Assembly (NCBI GenBank): GCA_958510825.1
Contig: OY294046.1
Coordinates: 51,795,664-51,859,663, forward strand
Length of the DNA: 64,000 bases
Source of the DNA: Brachypterus glaber
Taxonomy: Eukaryota > Arthropoda > Insecta > Coleoptera > Kateretidae
Direction of reading: 5' to 3'
Part shown: positions 11,201 to 23,817 of the stretch, piece after piece
How the letters are laid out: each line of letters starts with the position of its first letter
Numbering within the stretch: the first letter of the stretch is position 1
Made by a program: the position numbers and the translations under genes
Notes under the pieces: model-generated
The model's input: the letters and a program-made list of their open reading frames with translations, nothing else
The model's database searches: none
Told to the model about the DNA's origin: nothing

Positions 11201-11830
11201 CAAAAACCAAGAATGTGGAAGATAAAACAAATTAAGTTATTGACTTATACGGAGAAAACCAAATAACGAAATATTGATCATTTTAAAAAACACGTTGTTT
11301 TTTTTTAAACACCATAAGAAAAATTCTGTGCCAAATCTCAGCTCAAAAAAATAAAATTAGGGTCTGCCCCACTTCATGTAAAATAATTAAAAAATATAAT
11401 TTTTTTTATAAGGCAATATTTTTTTAATCAAATATATCTTGTATACCATCTAATGCAAAATGCCTAAATACAAATCTGTGCCAAATAACAACTTAAAAAA
11501 AAAACGAAATTTACCATCCACGTTCTTCATTTGAAATTTTAAAAATTAATAAGTTTTATTTCTTTTCTAGTTTCCAAATGTTATTATTTTTTTATGAAAA
11601 ATTTGGTTTGGACTAAAGAAAATTATAACGTTCAGTTAATTATTTTTTTATTTTTTTCAAATGAAGTTGGTTCATGCTAAATTTCATTTGTTTGAGCTCA
11701 AATTTGGGGCAGGTTAAAAAAAATTTTATGTTGCACGATATGGTATACCAGATATGTCTGATAAAATCGTGCCTTATAAAAAACTATTATTTTTATTTGT
11801 TTTTTTAAAATGGGGCAGACGGAGGCCTAA
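11201..11830. repeat. AT-rich imperfect inverted repeat
   Basis: Around 11355 the order is GGGTCTGCCCC, TATAAGGCA, TTGTATACCAT. Around 11735-11820 the reverse order appears: ATGGTATACCA, TGCCTTATA, GGGGCAGAC. Arms are about 120 bp or more and diverged. Phrases like AAATTTGGCA/TGCCAAAT recur on both sides. Confidence 0.6.
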
Positions 11831-11982
11831 TTTATTTATTTCTTGAGCAAAAATTTGGCATATAATTTTGTTAAGGTCTAATTTATTTATTTCTTGAGCT
11901 AAAATTTGGCATATAATTTTGTTAAAGTCTAATTTATTTATTTCTTAAGCTAAAATTTGGTATATAATTTTGTTAAGGTATT
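11827..11982 (+). repeat. Three tandem 51-bp units
   Basis: CTAATTTATTTATTTCTT begins units at 11827, 11878 and 11929. Each continues GAGCWAAAATTTGGC and ATATAATTTTGTTAA. Confidence 0.9.
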
Positions 11983-12566
11983 TTTAACGGCATGAGGAGG
12001 GACTTAAAACTTTAAAAAAGTGTTTTTTGAAATACCCCAATAGCCACTCTAGCGCAAGGCTAATCAATTAATATAATTTGATAATCATACCTCGATGATT
12101 AGCGACGTGTTCTTTCGTTCATGAGCGTAGCATAAATTTAGCACTGATTAGAAACGACGGCAAGTCGCCTGTTCCCACTCTACAAAAACGCAATGTCAAT
12201 GTATATATATATGATAAAAGTTAAAAAAAGATGACAAAATATGACTCATAGCTCACAACTTCCCGGGCTCTGTTAATAATAATGTGTAGTGTGTGTTATT
12301 AAATTACTATACACTGTAAATGAAAATATATATGTAAAAATGTGAATTTTTATTTTGGTATTTTTACTGCTATCTTTGTAGAGTGTAAGCTATAATTATG
12401 GTTTTTGGACCACATTCATGAATTTTAATGCAAAATTATTGTACCGACAGGAAAAGAGCTGAGATTTTACTAAACCGAGTAATATTGAGGTTAATTTATT
12501 AATTACTGTAAATTCACATTCTGACATGGTGAATTTGCTTTATTTATTAAGTTAATAAATTAGTTC
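11983..12566. other. Unassigned stretch
   Basis: No supported gene. A slightly GC-richer patch at 12040-12190 has no recognisable content. Confidence 0.4.
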
Positions 12567-12684
12567 AGAAGTCAATTAAAGCCGGTGGTTCCCTCTACTA
12601 CTAGCCCACATAAGTCCTGAACTTAGGGGATACTTAATTTAGTAGAATAGTACGAGGTTAAACAAAAATGTAATGTAATAATAC
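12567..12684 (+). mobile_element. SINE, 3' part only
   Basis: It contains the conserved core from GTCAATTAAAGCCGGTGG to AGTACGAGGTTAAAC and ends in a TAATGTAATAATA tail. The tRNA-like head is missing, as expected from 5' truncation on reverse transcription. Confidence 0.85.
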
Positions 12685-12769
12685 TGAAAGATTGACGGAC
12701 AAATCTAGAGTGTAGCGAGAATTTTTTGACTTGAAGGAAGCAAAATTTGGATTTTGCCTTTTTGTGTTT

Positions 12770-15700
12770 TCAAAATCATCGGCATATGGGTCAAATTTTT
12801 TAATACCATACCACCTTCACATGTCAATCTCACCGATTTTCGTCAAATTTGGTACACAAGTTCACTAATGCATTATAACAACAAATGTAAAGTAAAAAAG
12901 CTTAAAAAAATTTTTTCGCTGATTTATGGACAAAACAAGTTTTTGTTGTTTTTCATAAATAATAAAATTTGTAAAATGCAACTTTTTCAAAACTCTTTTA
13001 TAAAATGTTTATTTTTTGTCAAAAATTTCTCAAAATTTGTAATATTTCTAACACGTAAATGCTTTATAAAGGGAAATACGCAAATTAAAAAAAAAATCAC
13101 ATTTGGCTCTTCCTCTTCTTCTTTAAATATAAAATTTTCTCGCTTTTTAGGGTCGCATTCAATCCAAATTTTGAAAGGGGGCCCCTAATTTTTTTGGAAT
13201 GTCAAATAAGGCAAGCCCCTTAAAAATGGCTAAAAATAGTAAAATAAAAAAAATTGGAAAATGCCACTCTTTTAATATTTTGTTATAAAATGTTTATTTT
13301 TTGTTAAAAATTGCTCAAAATTTGTGATATTACTAACACTTAAATGCTTTATAAAGGAAAACGCGCAAATATAAAAAAATACATTTTGATCTTCTTCTTC
13401 TTCTTTAAATATAAATTTTTCTCGCTTTTCAGGATCGCATTCAATTCAAATTTTGAAAGGGGGCCCCTAATTTTTTGGGATGTCAAATAAGGCAAACGGG
13501 AGCCCAAACATACCTCTGTCGGTGATATAAAATTTGTTCTGGTATTTTGAGATCTGAGCCCTCTACGAGCCCCTTAAAAATTGTTAAAAATGGTAAAATA
13601 AAAAAAAATTGTAAAATGCCACTCTTTTAATGTTTTGATATAAAATGTTTATTTTTTGTTAAAAATTGCTTAAAATGTGTTATATTAATAACACGTAAAT
13701 GCGCAAATTAAAAAAAAATACATTTGGCTCTTCCTTAAAAAATAATTTTTCTCGCATTTCGAGGTCGCATTTAATCCAAATTTTGAAAGGGGGCGGGCCC
13801 CTACTTTTTTTTTGGGATATCATAATGCGCAAACGAGAGCCCAAACATACCTTTATCGATGATATAAAATTTGTTTTGATTTTCTGAGATCTAAACCACC
13901 TACCATCCCTTGGAAAATAGCTTAAAAATGGTAAAATTTAAAAATAAGCGCTTTTTACCTATTCAAGAGCTATTTTCAATATATGTACCTTTATATTTAC
14001 ATTAAGTACAAAATAATATAACGATAGGCTCCGTATCCCTTTTGAAAAGCATTTATACCGAAAAACTGGTTCGAAAGTCAGTATAAGCCGGTGATTCCCT
14101 CTACTACTAGCCCACACAAGTCCTGGACTTAGGGGATGCTTAATTAAGTAGAATAGTACGAGGTTAAACAAACATGTAATGTAATGTAATGTAATATATT
14201 TTGTTCATGGGACCAAACGACACTTGGAAAAAAATTCAATATTGTAACATGTAAAAATCAATTTTTTATATATTTTAAGAATTTAGGCTTGGTTCATAAA
14301 TTGTGGCATACTTTTAGGGAATCTTCAAGTTATTTCACAGATTTTCAATGAAACTGGCGTATATGCACATATGTTTATGGATCATACATTTATGCATATC
14401 CGCCCCTTTTGTCGCAAAAAAATATGGCTTAATCGGCAAATTCAAATTGTTTTAATACTTAAGTTAAGCTATATAGAACTGTCAAAGTCAATGCCGTCTA
14501 CTAGAAAAAAATAATTTAATTAATTTACAAAATGTTCACATTTATCTAGACATTTACTAAGGAAATTACCTTTCAGCGGATTTGGCTGAAATTTCTGTAT
14601 GTTGTAGTCCTTAGTTCCCTGAACAAAACTGGCTGGGTCGCACCTTTAACAGTTTTGGAGCAATAACCTTTTAAAAATAGGCCCGTTTCCTTGAATTTTA
14701 TAAATTAATGGACTGTATATCGAAATACATCTCGAAAACGACTAACATTAGAGCAAAGTTTGCTCAGTAAACATTTATACCGAAAATATTGCTTTATTGT
14801 GAATTCCTTGTATATGGCATCATATGGCATTGGCATAACCAAAATAGTGTGAAGTGTTAAATTCGTGCATGTTGGGTAAATATTGTTGATCATGTTTTTT
14901 CTCTTTTCTCGACGTTTTAGAACATTTTGATTCGAAATCTGCAAAAACATCGCTTGTCGGTATGTCTGTATGTATGTTAGCACTTTATCTTAATTTCTAG
15001 ATGAGCTATCGACAAACTTTTTTTTTATTTTTTTTCACATGTAGGAGAAGATCTAGTTTTATTTTTGTAAAAATCAAAGTTAATCAAAGCTGGGTAAAAC
15101 TACCACTTTTTATATTTTTCTTAATTACTTTAGAATGGTTTGACCAGACTTTAAGTTCATTATGCAAATTACTTTTTGTACTGCTTAAACGTCTACCAAA
15201 AATAAAGTCTCTAGATCAAATCGTTCAAAAAATATTTCAAAAATATTTAAAACAATTATTGGTAAATTTTGAATGAATTAACCTAGAGACTTTATTTTTG
15301 GTAGATATCTAGGTATTATTTAAAGTCATTTGCATACTATATTTGAGGTCTAGAACCAAAAAAAAAATTTATGACTAATATATATTAAAAAGTAATTTTT
15401 ATATGTTGCAGTTGCAGTTTTTTTCCAAGGATTAGTTGGTCCCATGAATAAAATATATCCAAAATAAATTAAATGATTTTTAAAAGTGCTAAAAAGCCCA
15501 TCGTTACATTATTTTGTAATTATTGTAAATATAAAGGTATATTGAAAATAGCTCTTGAATAGGTAAAATACCCTTCGGCGCTTATTTTTAAATTTTACCA
15601 TTTTTCAGCTATTTTCCAATGGCTGGTAAAGGGTTTAGATCTTAAAAAACAAAAAACAAAAATTATATCATCGTTAGATGTATGTTTATGCTCTCATTTG

Positions 15701-17052
15701 CCTTTCTTTACATGGTAACATCAAAAATTTTGAGAAATTTTTAACCAAAAATAAACATCTTATAACAAAATATTGAAAAAGTTTCATTTCACAAGTTTTA
15801 TTATTTTACCATTTTTTAGCCATTTTTAAAAGGCTCGTAGATGGTTTAGATCTCAAACAACCAGAACAAATTTTATATCATCGATAGAGGTATGTTTGGG
15901 TTCTAGTTTGCCGCTTTAAAATTCTCAAAAAAATAAGGGGCCCCTTTCAAAATTTGGATTGAATGCGACCTTGAAATGCGAGAAAAATTAATATTTAATG
16001 AAGAAGAAGAGCCAAATGTATTTTATTTTTAATTTGGGCATTTTTCTTTATAAAGCATTTACGTGTTGGTAACATCAAAAATTTTGAGAAAATTTTAACT
16101 AAAAATAAACATTTTATAACAAAATATTAAAAGTTGAATTTCACAAATTTAATTATTTTAAAATTTTTAGCCATTTTTAAGGGGCTCGTAGAGAGTTTAG
16201 ATCTCAAAATACCAGAACAAATTTTATATCACCGATAGAGGTATATTTGGGCCCTCGTTTGCTTTATTTGACATTTCGAAAAAATTAGGGGCCACCTTTC
16301 AAAATTTGGATTGAATGCGACCCTAAAAAGCGAGAAAAATTTATATTTAAAGAAGAAGAAGAAGAAGAACGAAATGTATTTTTTTATATTTGCGCGTTTT
16401 CCTTTATAAAGCATTTAAGTGTTAGTAATATCACAAATTTTGAGCAATTTTTAACAAAAAATAAACATTTTATAACAAAATATTAAAAGAGTGGCATTTT
16501 ACAATTTTTTTTTATTTTACCATTTTTAGCCATTTTTAAGGGGCTCGTAAAGGGTTTAGATCTCAAAATACCAGAACAAATTTTATATCACCGATAGAGG
16601 TATGTTTGGACTCCCGTTTGCCTTATTTGATATCCCAAAAAAATTAGGGGCCCCCTTTCAAAGTTTGGATTGAATGCGACCCTAAAAAGCAAGAAAATGT
16701 TATATTTAAAGAAGAAGAGGAAGAGCCAAATGTGATTTTTTTTTTAATTTGCGTATTTTCCTTTATAAAGCATTTACGTGTCAGAAATATTACAAATTTT
16801 GAGAAATTTTTGACAAAAAATAAACATTTTATAAAAGAGTTTTGAAAAAGTTGCATTTTACAAATTTTATTATTTATGAAAAACAACAAAAACTTGTTTT
16901 GTCCATAAATCAGCGAAAAAATTTTTTTAAGCTTTTTTACTTTACATTTGTTGTTATAATGCATTAGTGAACTTGTGTACCAAATTTGACGAAAATCGGT
17001 GAGATTGACATGTGAAGGTGGTATGGTATTAAAAAATTTGACCCATATGCTA
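12770..17052. mobile_element. Large fold-back-like element, about 4.3 kb
   Basis: The left arm (about 12778-14300) and right arm (about 15350-17050) are reverse complements. The outer ends are GCATATGGGTCAAATTTTTT and its complement near 17045. Inside each arm is a tandem repeat: left-arm units marked by TAAAATGTTTATTTTTTGT at 13001, 13285 and 13641; right-arm units at about 15745, 16101, 16453 and 16815 (spacing about 350-360). Each unit carries GAAAGGGGGCCCC, a TTCTTCTTCTT run and ATCACCGATAGAGGTATG or its complement. The loop (about 14300-15350) has a further hairpin at 15135-15350 built on ACCAAAAATAAAGTCTCTAG. Tandem-repeat arms are the hallmark of Foldback elements. Frames at 12754-13188 and 16644-16964 encode nearly the same peptide only because the arms are nearly identical. 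Confidence 0.85.
14068..14197 (+). mobile_element. SINE 3' part inserted in the left fold-back arm
   Basis: It has the core from TGGTTCGAAAGTCAGTATAA to AGTACGAGGTTAAACA and a tail of TAATG repeats. The corresponding place in the right arm (about 15450-15500) lacks it, so the SINE arrived after the palindrome formed. Confidence 0.85.
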
Positions 17053-17665
17053 CTTTAAAGTAATATATTCCTAGCCTTATACGAATTATTATCCAAAATA
17101 ATATTTTTTTTTTCTAAAAAAATATGGGGCAGTAAAAAATTTAAATTCACAGCGTCTCTTTGATCGTACGCTACTGATTAGATCTTCTTGTGAGGTGTAC
17201 TGACTGGTAAGTTCCGCGTTATTTGTGTGTGATTGCCGAACAAAAACCCCACTATATAGGACATGTTCTGCATTATAAACAGATGGTTAAAAGCACTAGA
17301 TTTAATATCCTATCGCAAAGTAGTTGCAATTACATTTAGTTTTGCTATATGCCTAATTACAACTTTACTTACTATTACACCGATATGCAATCTTCAAGGA
17401 AAATACTACGTAGTTGAATTAGATAAAATAAATAAATCCAGAAATATAAACCAGAGACAAATATTGCAAAAATATTAAATAAATCTCCTCTGAGGTTGTA
17501 TATACATCGCCGTAGTTTAGGCAATTTAAGGGGGTGGGAGGTAAAGTACCTAAAATTTAGTCAACTTAGGTACAAACTTTTTTATCTCTGATATGAAGTG
17601 ATTAGGTTAATAAAAAAAGGTCACCAACTCTATTATTTTGTCAACTTCTAAAACCAAGAAAATAA
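17053..17665. other. Unassigned stretch
   Basis: A 71-codon plus frame at 17263-17478 has a hydrophobic middle (VAITFSFAICLITTLLTIT) that could be membrane-like, but nothing around it supports a gene. Confidence 0.35.
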
Positions 17666-17666
17666 T

Positions 17667-17907
17667 GAGAGAATTAGCTCAGCGGTCTAAGGCATCGATA
17701 TAGCATTGACACTGAGCTAACTGGAGCCGATTGCCTTTTTCAGTTAATTAATAATTGAAATTTGGCGAAGGCGTACTCCCTAGATATATTGGTTCGAAAG
17801 TCAATTAAAGCCGGTGGTTCCCTCTACTACTAGCCCACACAAGTCTTGGACTTAGGGGATGCTTAATTAAGTAGAATAGTACGAGGTTAAAAACAAACAA
17901 AAAAAAA
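17667..17907 (+). mobile_element. SINE, near full length with damaged box B
   Basis: The head starts GAGAGAATTAGCTCAGCGGT (box A intact). The stretch that should hold box B is shortened to GACACTGAGCTAACTGGAG. The body and core match the copy at 391-660 almost base for base, and the end is TTAAAAACAAACAAAA. Confidence 0.85.
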
Positions 17908-17964
17908 TGACCATATACACCCCCCGTAACTTTTGAATGGAATAAGATATAAACTTCGAATTTG

Positions 17965-18031
<67 letters not shown>

Positions 18032-18662
18032 AATAAAAGCTATTATTTCTCATATTTTTCAATTTTTTATTCGGTAAGGCGGCGCCAGGGAGGCAACGGG
18101 GGGCAATATTTTAAATAGAACTCTAGTTCTTGTGGTAGGTCATTTTAAAGAGCTTAAAATTATCTATTTAACTGTTTAATTATTTATTTTTTAATATTTT
18201 TTTGAAGATTTTTTTTCTTCAAAGTTATTCAAATTTTTAATTTTTTGTGCATAAATATTAAAAAATTTACATGAAAATAATAAATAATTGGTCTTAGCAT
18301 GATAATAAACATGTATTAACTCTTTTGACATTTTGCGCAAAAATTCCAAAATTAATTTTTTAAAAATATTGAAAATTTTATCAATTTTGAAAAAAAAAAT
18401 CTTCAAAAAAACTATTAAAAAATAAATAGTTACACGGCTAAAAAGAAAATTTTAAGCTCTTTAAAATGACGTATCACAAGACCCAGGTTGCCATTTAAAA
18501 TATTGTTCCCCACTGCCCCCCTGGCGCCGCCTTATTAATAAAAAATTGAAAAATATGACAAATGATAGTTTTTGTTGTCTGATATGCATATTCCAAATTT
18601 AAAGTTTATATATCATCCCGTTTTAAAGTTATGGTGGTGTATCATTTTAAAGAATAACCCTG
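17908..18662. mobile_element. Palindromic MITE, left end truncated, with (AT)n
   Basis: The left arm (CACCCCCCGTAACTTTTGAA, GGCGGCGCCAGGGAGG, GGTCATTTTAAAGAGC) is answered by the right arm (GCTCTTTAAAATGACG, CCCCCTGGCGCCGCC, AAAGTTATGGTGGTGTATC). The right end is GAATAACCCTGTA, a mariner-like TIR next to TA. The left TIR is missing where the SINE abuts it. An (AT)31 microsatellite fills 17967-18028. Confidence 0.75.
17967..18028. repeat. (AT)n microsatellite, about 31 units
   Basis: Uninterrupted AT dinucleotides. The two small frames that cross it are artefacts. Confidence 0.95.
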
Positions 18663-20090
18663 TATATTATAGTCTTTTCCACTCCAATTGACAACCGACA
18701 TTACATCAATTTGCCTAGCCGAAAAATCTTGAACTATTATACATAAAATACAATCTTTTATAAATGTTCCTTTAATTTTCCAACCTTTTCGAAGCTAAAG
18801 CTGTATCAATATATTTGTTCTGCTCCAGACTTTTTAAATAAAATTGTGTAAGTTGCGTAAACAGGCTAGTATTTGTAACTAAATCTTAATAAGTTCAATA
18901 GGTTTAATCTTTCATTAATCTTTCATTATTTCAAAGTCCAAACTATATTTTTGCACACGTAAATTTTTATTATACAGTCTTTTCTTCTACAAAAGATCCT
19001 AGGAAGGAAGGAAGGAGCTTCTAAAAGTAAGTTATAACTGAGAAAAGTTAAGAAAATCTAGTTGTTCCAAAAACTATAGAAAAATACAAATTCTATCTTT
19101 TAAATTACTATATAAAAGATGACTAACCATTTTAACGAAACCTATCATTAATCAAAACCAATGTGGTGAACAAATAAAAATTCCAATGAATCAAAATGAA
19201 GTTATTTTTTCGCATTTAAATCACATTTTAAAAACATTTCCCGAAACGATCGGTATAATTATGATGTTAGTAGGTACAAAGGTACAAAATGACAGGTTAC
19301 AGTGTATCATTAGTAATAGCTATTACTAGTGGAAGTGAGGAAACTCACACCGCGTACCCATCATTAAAAGTAAATTGATATTTGGGTGGTCAAAATACGA
19401 AACAACTTAATTTTTAGGGATTTTACCAAGGCTTCCTTCACTTTAAGGCCGGGGTACTGGACCATCTAGTTGGCTTTGATATGGCCCACTAGGGTCTGAC
19501 AACGCTGGTACGCCAACATAAAGAAAAAATTACTAAAAATAATACTAAGAATTTGTTATTGTCAGTTTGGTAGTTTTTTATTTTTAGGCTTAAAATTTGA
19601 TTATAAAGTGGTGAAATGTTAAAAAAATGTGGATAAAGTTTTAATGTTATTGTTTTAATTTTGCCTTTAAATATCCTAGTGCCAAATATAACATTTCTTA
19701 AAAAACAACACGAAACTACTCAAAAAAATTAAATTAATTTTGGTATGTGAGAATTCTGAGCCATTTACTAAAATAAGGTGCAAAATTAAGCTGCTTGAAT
19801 CAAAGAAGATACTGTAGTTTCATGTATGGCAATAAACTAATAAATTAAGTTATAATTTATATATTTATTATAAGGTCTTTACTTACAAATGTCTTGAAAC
19901 ACAAAATACAATATTTTGTATACCTAGGTATATTGTTTTTTAATGCAATGAAAATAATACTGTGTAATTTTAATAATTATTAAAAAAACAAGGCTAAAAA
20001 TTGCTGATAATCTTCAAATTTAATAACAATTAAAATAAAATTTAATGCTTAACTGATTTTGCTTTTCAATTGTGGTACGTCAATATAATC
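18663..20090. other. Unassigned AT-rich stretch
   Basis: No supported gene. The only oddities are GAAGGAAGGAAGGAG near 19003 and a somewhat GC-richer patch around 19440-19515 with TGGCCCACTAGG, a phrase also seen near 23083. Confidence 0.4.
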
Positions 20091-20096
20091 AATGCA

Positions 20097-22886
20097 GTAT
20101 AGTATATTTTATAACTAGTATGGAATAGACAATATTCCGCGCGAGCGGAAAGTTTGTCATACAAGCCGACAGGCGAGTATGACGGTCCCGCGAGCGCGAA
20201 ATGACTATTCCATACGTGTTGTAGACTATACTTTTTCTTCGACGCAAATATAAAACACTGTATGGCTTTAAACTGCGGAAAAGGTTAAAAACAATGTTTT
20301 TTTGTGACTCGACATTGTAAATGCAAAAAAAACATATTTTTAAATAAAGCAACTAATGTTATTTAATAATTTTATCAAATCAATACTTAAAAAAGATTTT
20401 TATTTAATTTTAGCACATATTTACAAATTATAATGCAAAAATTGAAGGTTATGTCAGATTATTGTGACAGATATCAGGTTTAAATATTTCACAATAGATG
20501 GAGAAGTTTTAATTTTTTGAACTTAATTGATAAAAAACTGGTCAAATATTAAGAAAAACTAATAAACTTTATGTAATTTTAACGCAAAACTTTAAATTGC
20601 ATTAAAATATTCAATATTTCACGGTAAAATAAATATATTTTTTGCTAATTTTGCTACAGTTTTCTTTACTTTTATAAACAAGAGATGGCACTACATTTGC
20701 TCATTTTAACACTTGATACGGAATATTCATACCGTATCTAGAGCTAGAAAAGATTCATTCTGTGTTTGAAATGTGTATATATTTGCTTACATTCTAAAGC
20801 AGCCGTAGAAAATAGTATATTCTATAACTAGTATGGAATAGACAATATTCCGCGAGAGCGGAAAGTTTGTCATACAAGCCTACAGGCGAGTATGACGGTC
20901 CCGCGAGCGCGAAATGACTATTCCATACGTGTTGTAGACTATACTTTTTCTTCGACGCAAATATGAAACACTGTATGGCTTTAAACTGCGGAAAAGGTTA
21001 AAAACAATGTTTTTTGTGACTCGACATTGTAAATGCAACAAAAAACATATTTTTAAATAAAGCAACTAATGTTATTTAATAATTTTATCAAATCAATACT
21101 TAAAAAAGATTTTTATTTATTTTAGCACATATTTACAAATTATAATGCAAAAATTGAAGGTTATGTCAGATTATTGTGACAGATATCAGGTTTAAATATT
21201 TCACAATAGATGGAGCAGTTTTAATTTTTTGAACTTAATTGATAAAAAACTGGTCAAATATTAAGAAAAACTAATAAACTTTATGTAATTTTAACGCAAA
21301 ACTTTAAATTGCATTAAAATATTCAATATTTCACGGTAAAATAAATATATTTTTTGCTAATTTTGCTACAGTTTTCTTTACTTTTATAAACAAGAGATGG
21401 CACTACATTTGCTCATTTTAACACTTGATACGGAATATTCATACCGTATCTAGAGCTAGAAAAGATTCATTCTGTGTTTGAAATGTGTATATATTTGCTT
21501 ACATTCTAAAGCAGCCGTAGAAAATAGTATATTCTATAACTAGTATGGAATAGACAATATTCCGCGAGAGCGGAAAGTTTGTCATATAAGCCGACAGGCG
21601 AGTATGACGGTCCCGCGAGCGCGGAATGACTATTCCATACGTGTTGTAGACTATACTTTTTCTTCGACGCAAATATGAAACACTGTATGGCTTTAAACTG
21701 CGGAAAAGGTTAAAAACAATGTTTTTTGTGACTCGACATTGTAAATGCAACAAAAAACATATTTTTAAATAAAGCAACTAATGTTATTTAATAATTTTAT
21801 CAAATCAATACTTAAAAAAGATTTTTATTTATTTTAGCACATATTTACAAATTATAATGCAAAAATTGAAGGTTATGTCAGATTATTGTGACAGATATCA
21901 GGTTTAAATATTTCACAATAGATGGAGCAGTTTTAATTTTTTGAACTTAATTGATAAAAAACTGGTCAAATATTAAGAAAAACTAATAAACTTTATGTAA
22001 TTTTAACGCAAAACTTTAAATTGCATTAAAATATTCAATATTTCACGGTAAAATAAATATATTTTTTGCTAATTTTGCTACAGTTTTCTTTACTTTTATA
22101 AACAAGAGATGGCACTACATTTGCTCATTTTAACACTTGATACGGAATATTCATACCGTATCTAGAGCTAGAAAAGATTCATTCTGTGTTTGAAATGTGT
22201 ATATATTTGCTTACATTCTAAAGCAGCCGTAGAAAATAGTATATTCTATAACTAGTATGGAATAGACAATATTCCGCGAGAGCGGAAAGTTTGTCATATA
22301 AGCCGACAGGCGAGTATGACGGTCCCGCGAGCGCGGAATGACTATTCCATACGTGTTGTAGACTATACTTTTTCTTCGACTGCAAATATGAAACACTGTA
22401 TGGCTTTAAACTGCGGAAAAGATTAAAAACAATGTTTTTTTGTGACTCGACATTGTAAATGCAACAAAAAACATATTTTTAAATAAAGCAACTAATGTTA
22501 TTTAATAATTTTATCAAATCAATACTTAAAAAAGATTTTTATTTAATTTTAGCACATATTTACAAATTATAATGCAAAAATTGAAGATTATGTCAGATTG
22601 TTGTGACAGATATCAGGTTTAAATATTTCACAATAGATGGAGCAGTTTTAATTTTTTTAACTAAATTGATAAAAAAGTGGTAAAATATTAAGAAAAACTA
22701 ATAAACTTTATGTAATTTTAACGCAAAACTTTAAATTGCATTAAATTATTCAATATTTCATGGTAAAATATACATATTTTTGCTAATTTTGCTACAGTTT
22801 TCTTTACTTTTATAAACAAGAGATGGCACTACATGTGCTCATTCTAACACTTGATACGGAATATTCATACCGTATCTAGAGCTAGA
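20097..22886 (+). repeat. Complex satellite, four units of about 712 bp
   Basis: The marker ATAACTAGTATGGAATAGAC falls at 20111, 20824, 21536 and 22248, so periods are 713, 712 and 712. Units 2 and 3 are nearly identical; units 1 and 4 are slightly more diverged, as expected for array edges. Each unit opens with a CpG-rich hairpin of about 140 bp (GGAATATTGTC/GACTATTCC arms, GCGAGAGCGG and GCGAGCGCGG) and ends with a small hairpin GATACGGAATATTCATACCG. Minus-strand frames of 61-92 codons recur in each unit only through repetition. Confidence 0.95.
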
Positions 22887-23817
22887 AGTTCTTCTCTTGC
22901 ACCCTTTTTCTTTATTTTTCACCTATTCACTATTTCCAAGCCATCACATATTCTGGTATTAGTTTTCTTATACCTATCTGCTGTTTTTGTTAAAAATAAC
23001 AGATTAATTGTTTCTCACAAATAAAACAATTATTTTTGAAAAATATGTGACATTTTGCTTCAAAATTTTCAACTCATCTGACCATGGCCCACTAGGAAGT
23101 CTGGCACCTAAGCCAGTAGCGCGGCCTGGAAGTGAACGACGCCTAGATTTTACGGATTTTCTATGCGAAATAAAGGGAATGATCGGCGTGTAATTTTAAA
23201 TAGATGATCCATTTTTAAACGACCGCAAAAATATTATATCGAGTGGTGCCACAAAATTAATTAAAAAAAAAAACTGTCTAGATGCTATTATACATACAAA
23301 AAGTTTATTAACTCTACCTAGAGTTTTTTACAAAACACACAGATTTTATTAAATATTTACCACCCTACCAAATTTCAGCTTAAAACATTAATCTCGTGCT
23401 TTATAAAAAATATGATATATTTTATTCATATTTTACTTTTTTGGAGCTGAAATTTGGCAGATATCTATTTTTTGTGTTTTTCCCAATATAGGGAGCTTAA
23501 AATTACCGAAAATTCGTGTTTTATAAACTACACTTAGGTGCACTGTTAAAATTAATTTGAAAATAAAATAATAATATTCAACATTGGTTGAAACTATTTT
23601 AGGCAAGTTTTATGGTAGTTATTTTGTGTTAGAATAAAATAGCCTATTTTTCTGAAGAGACTGACCGACTTAATGACCGACCGACAATTTTTATTTTTTT
23701 TCGACTAAAAGTCATAAAATGTAAGAAAAGCAAAAAAAAAATGAGAATTTTTGCCTTTTATTATAAGGGCTTTTCCAATAAAAAATTAAATGGGAAGACA
23801 ATACGCCCCAAATAAAA
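22887..23817. other. Unassigned stretch
   Basis: No supported gene. A weak inverted repeat near 23367-23468 pairs AAATTTCAGCT with AGCTGAAATTT. Confidence 0.4.

Noticed and set aside
12754..13188. 144-codon frame whose C-terminal 106 residues recur at 16644-16964
   Set aside because: The two frames sit in opposite arms of one palindrome; differences between them are mostly amino-acid changing and the product is low-complexity Lys/Phe/Ile-rich.
20089..22396. Recurring minus-strand frames of 61-92 codons in the 712-bp satellite
   Set aside because: They recur only because the units are duplicated; lengths differ between units through single-base changes.
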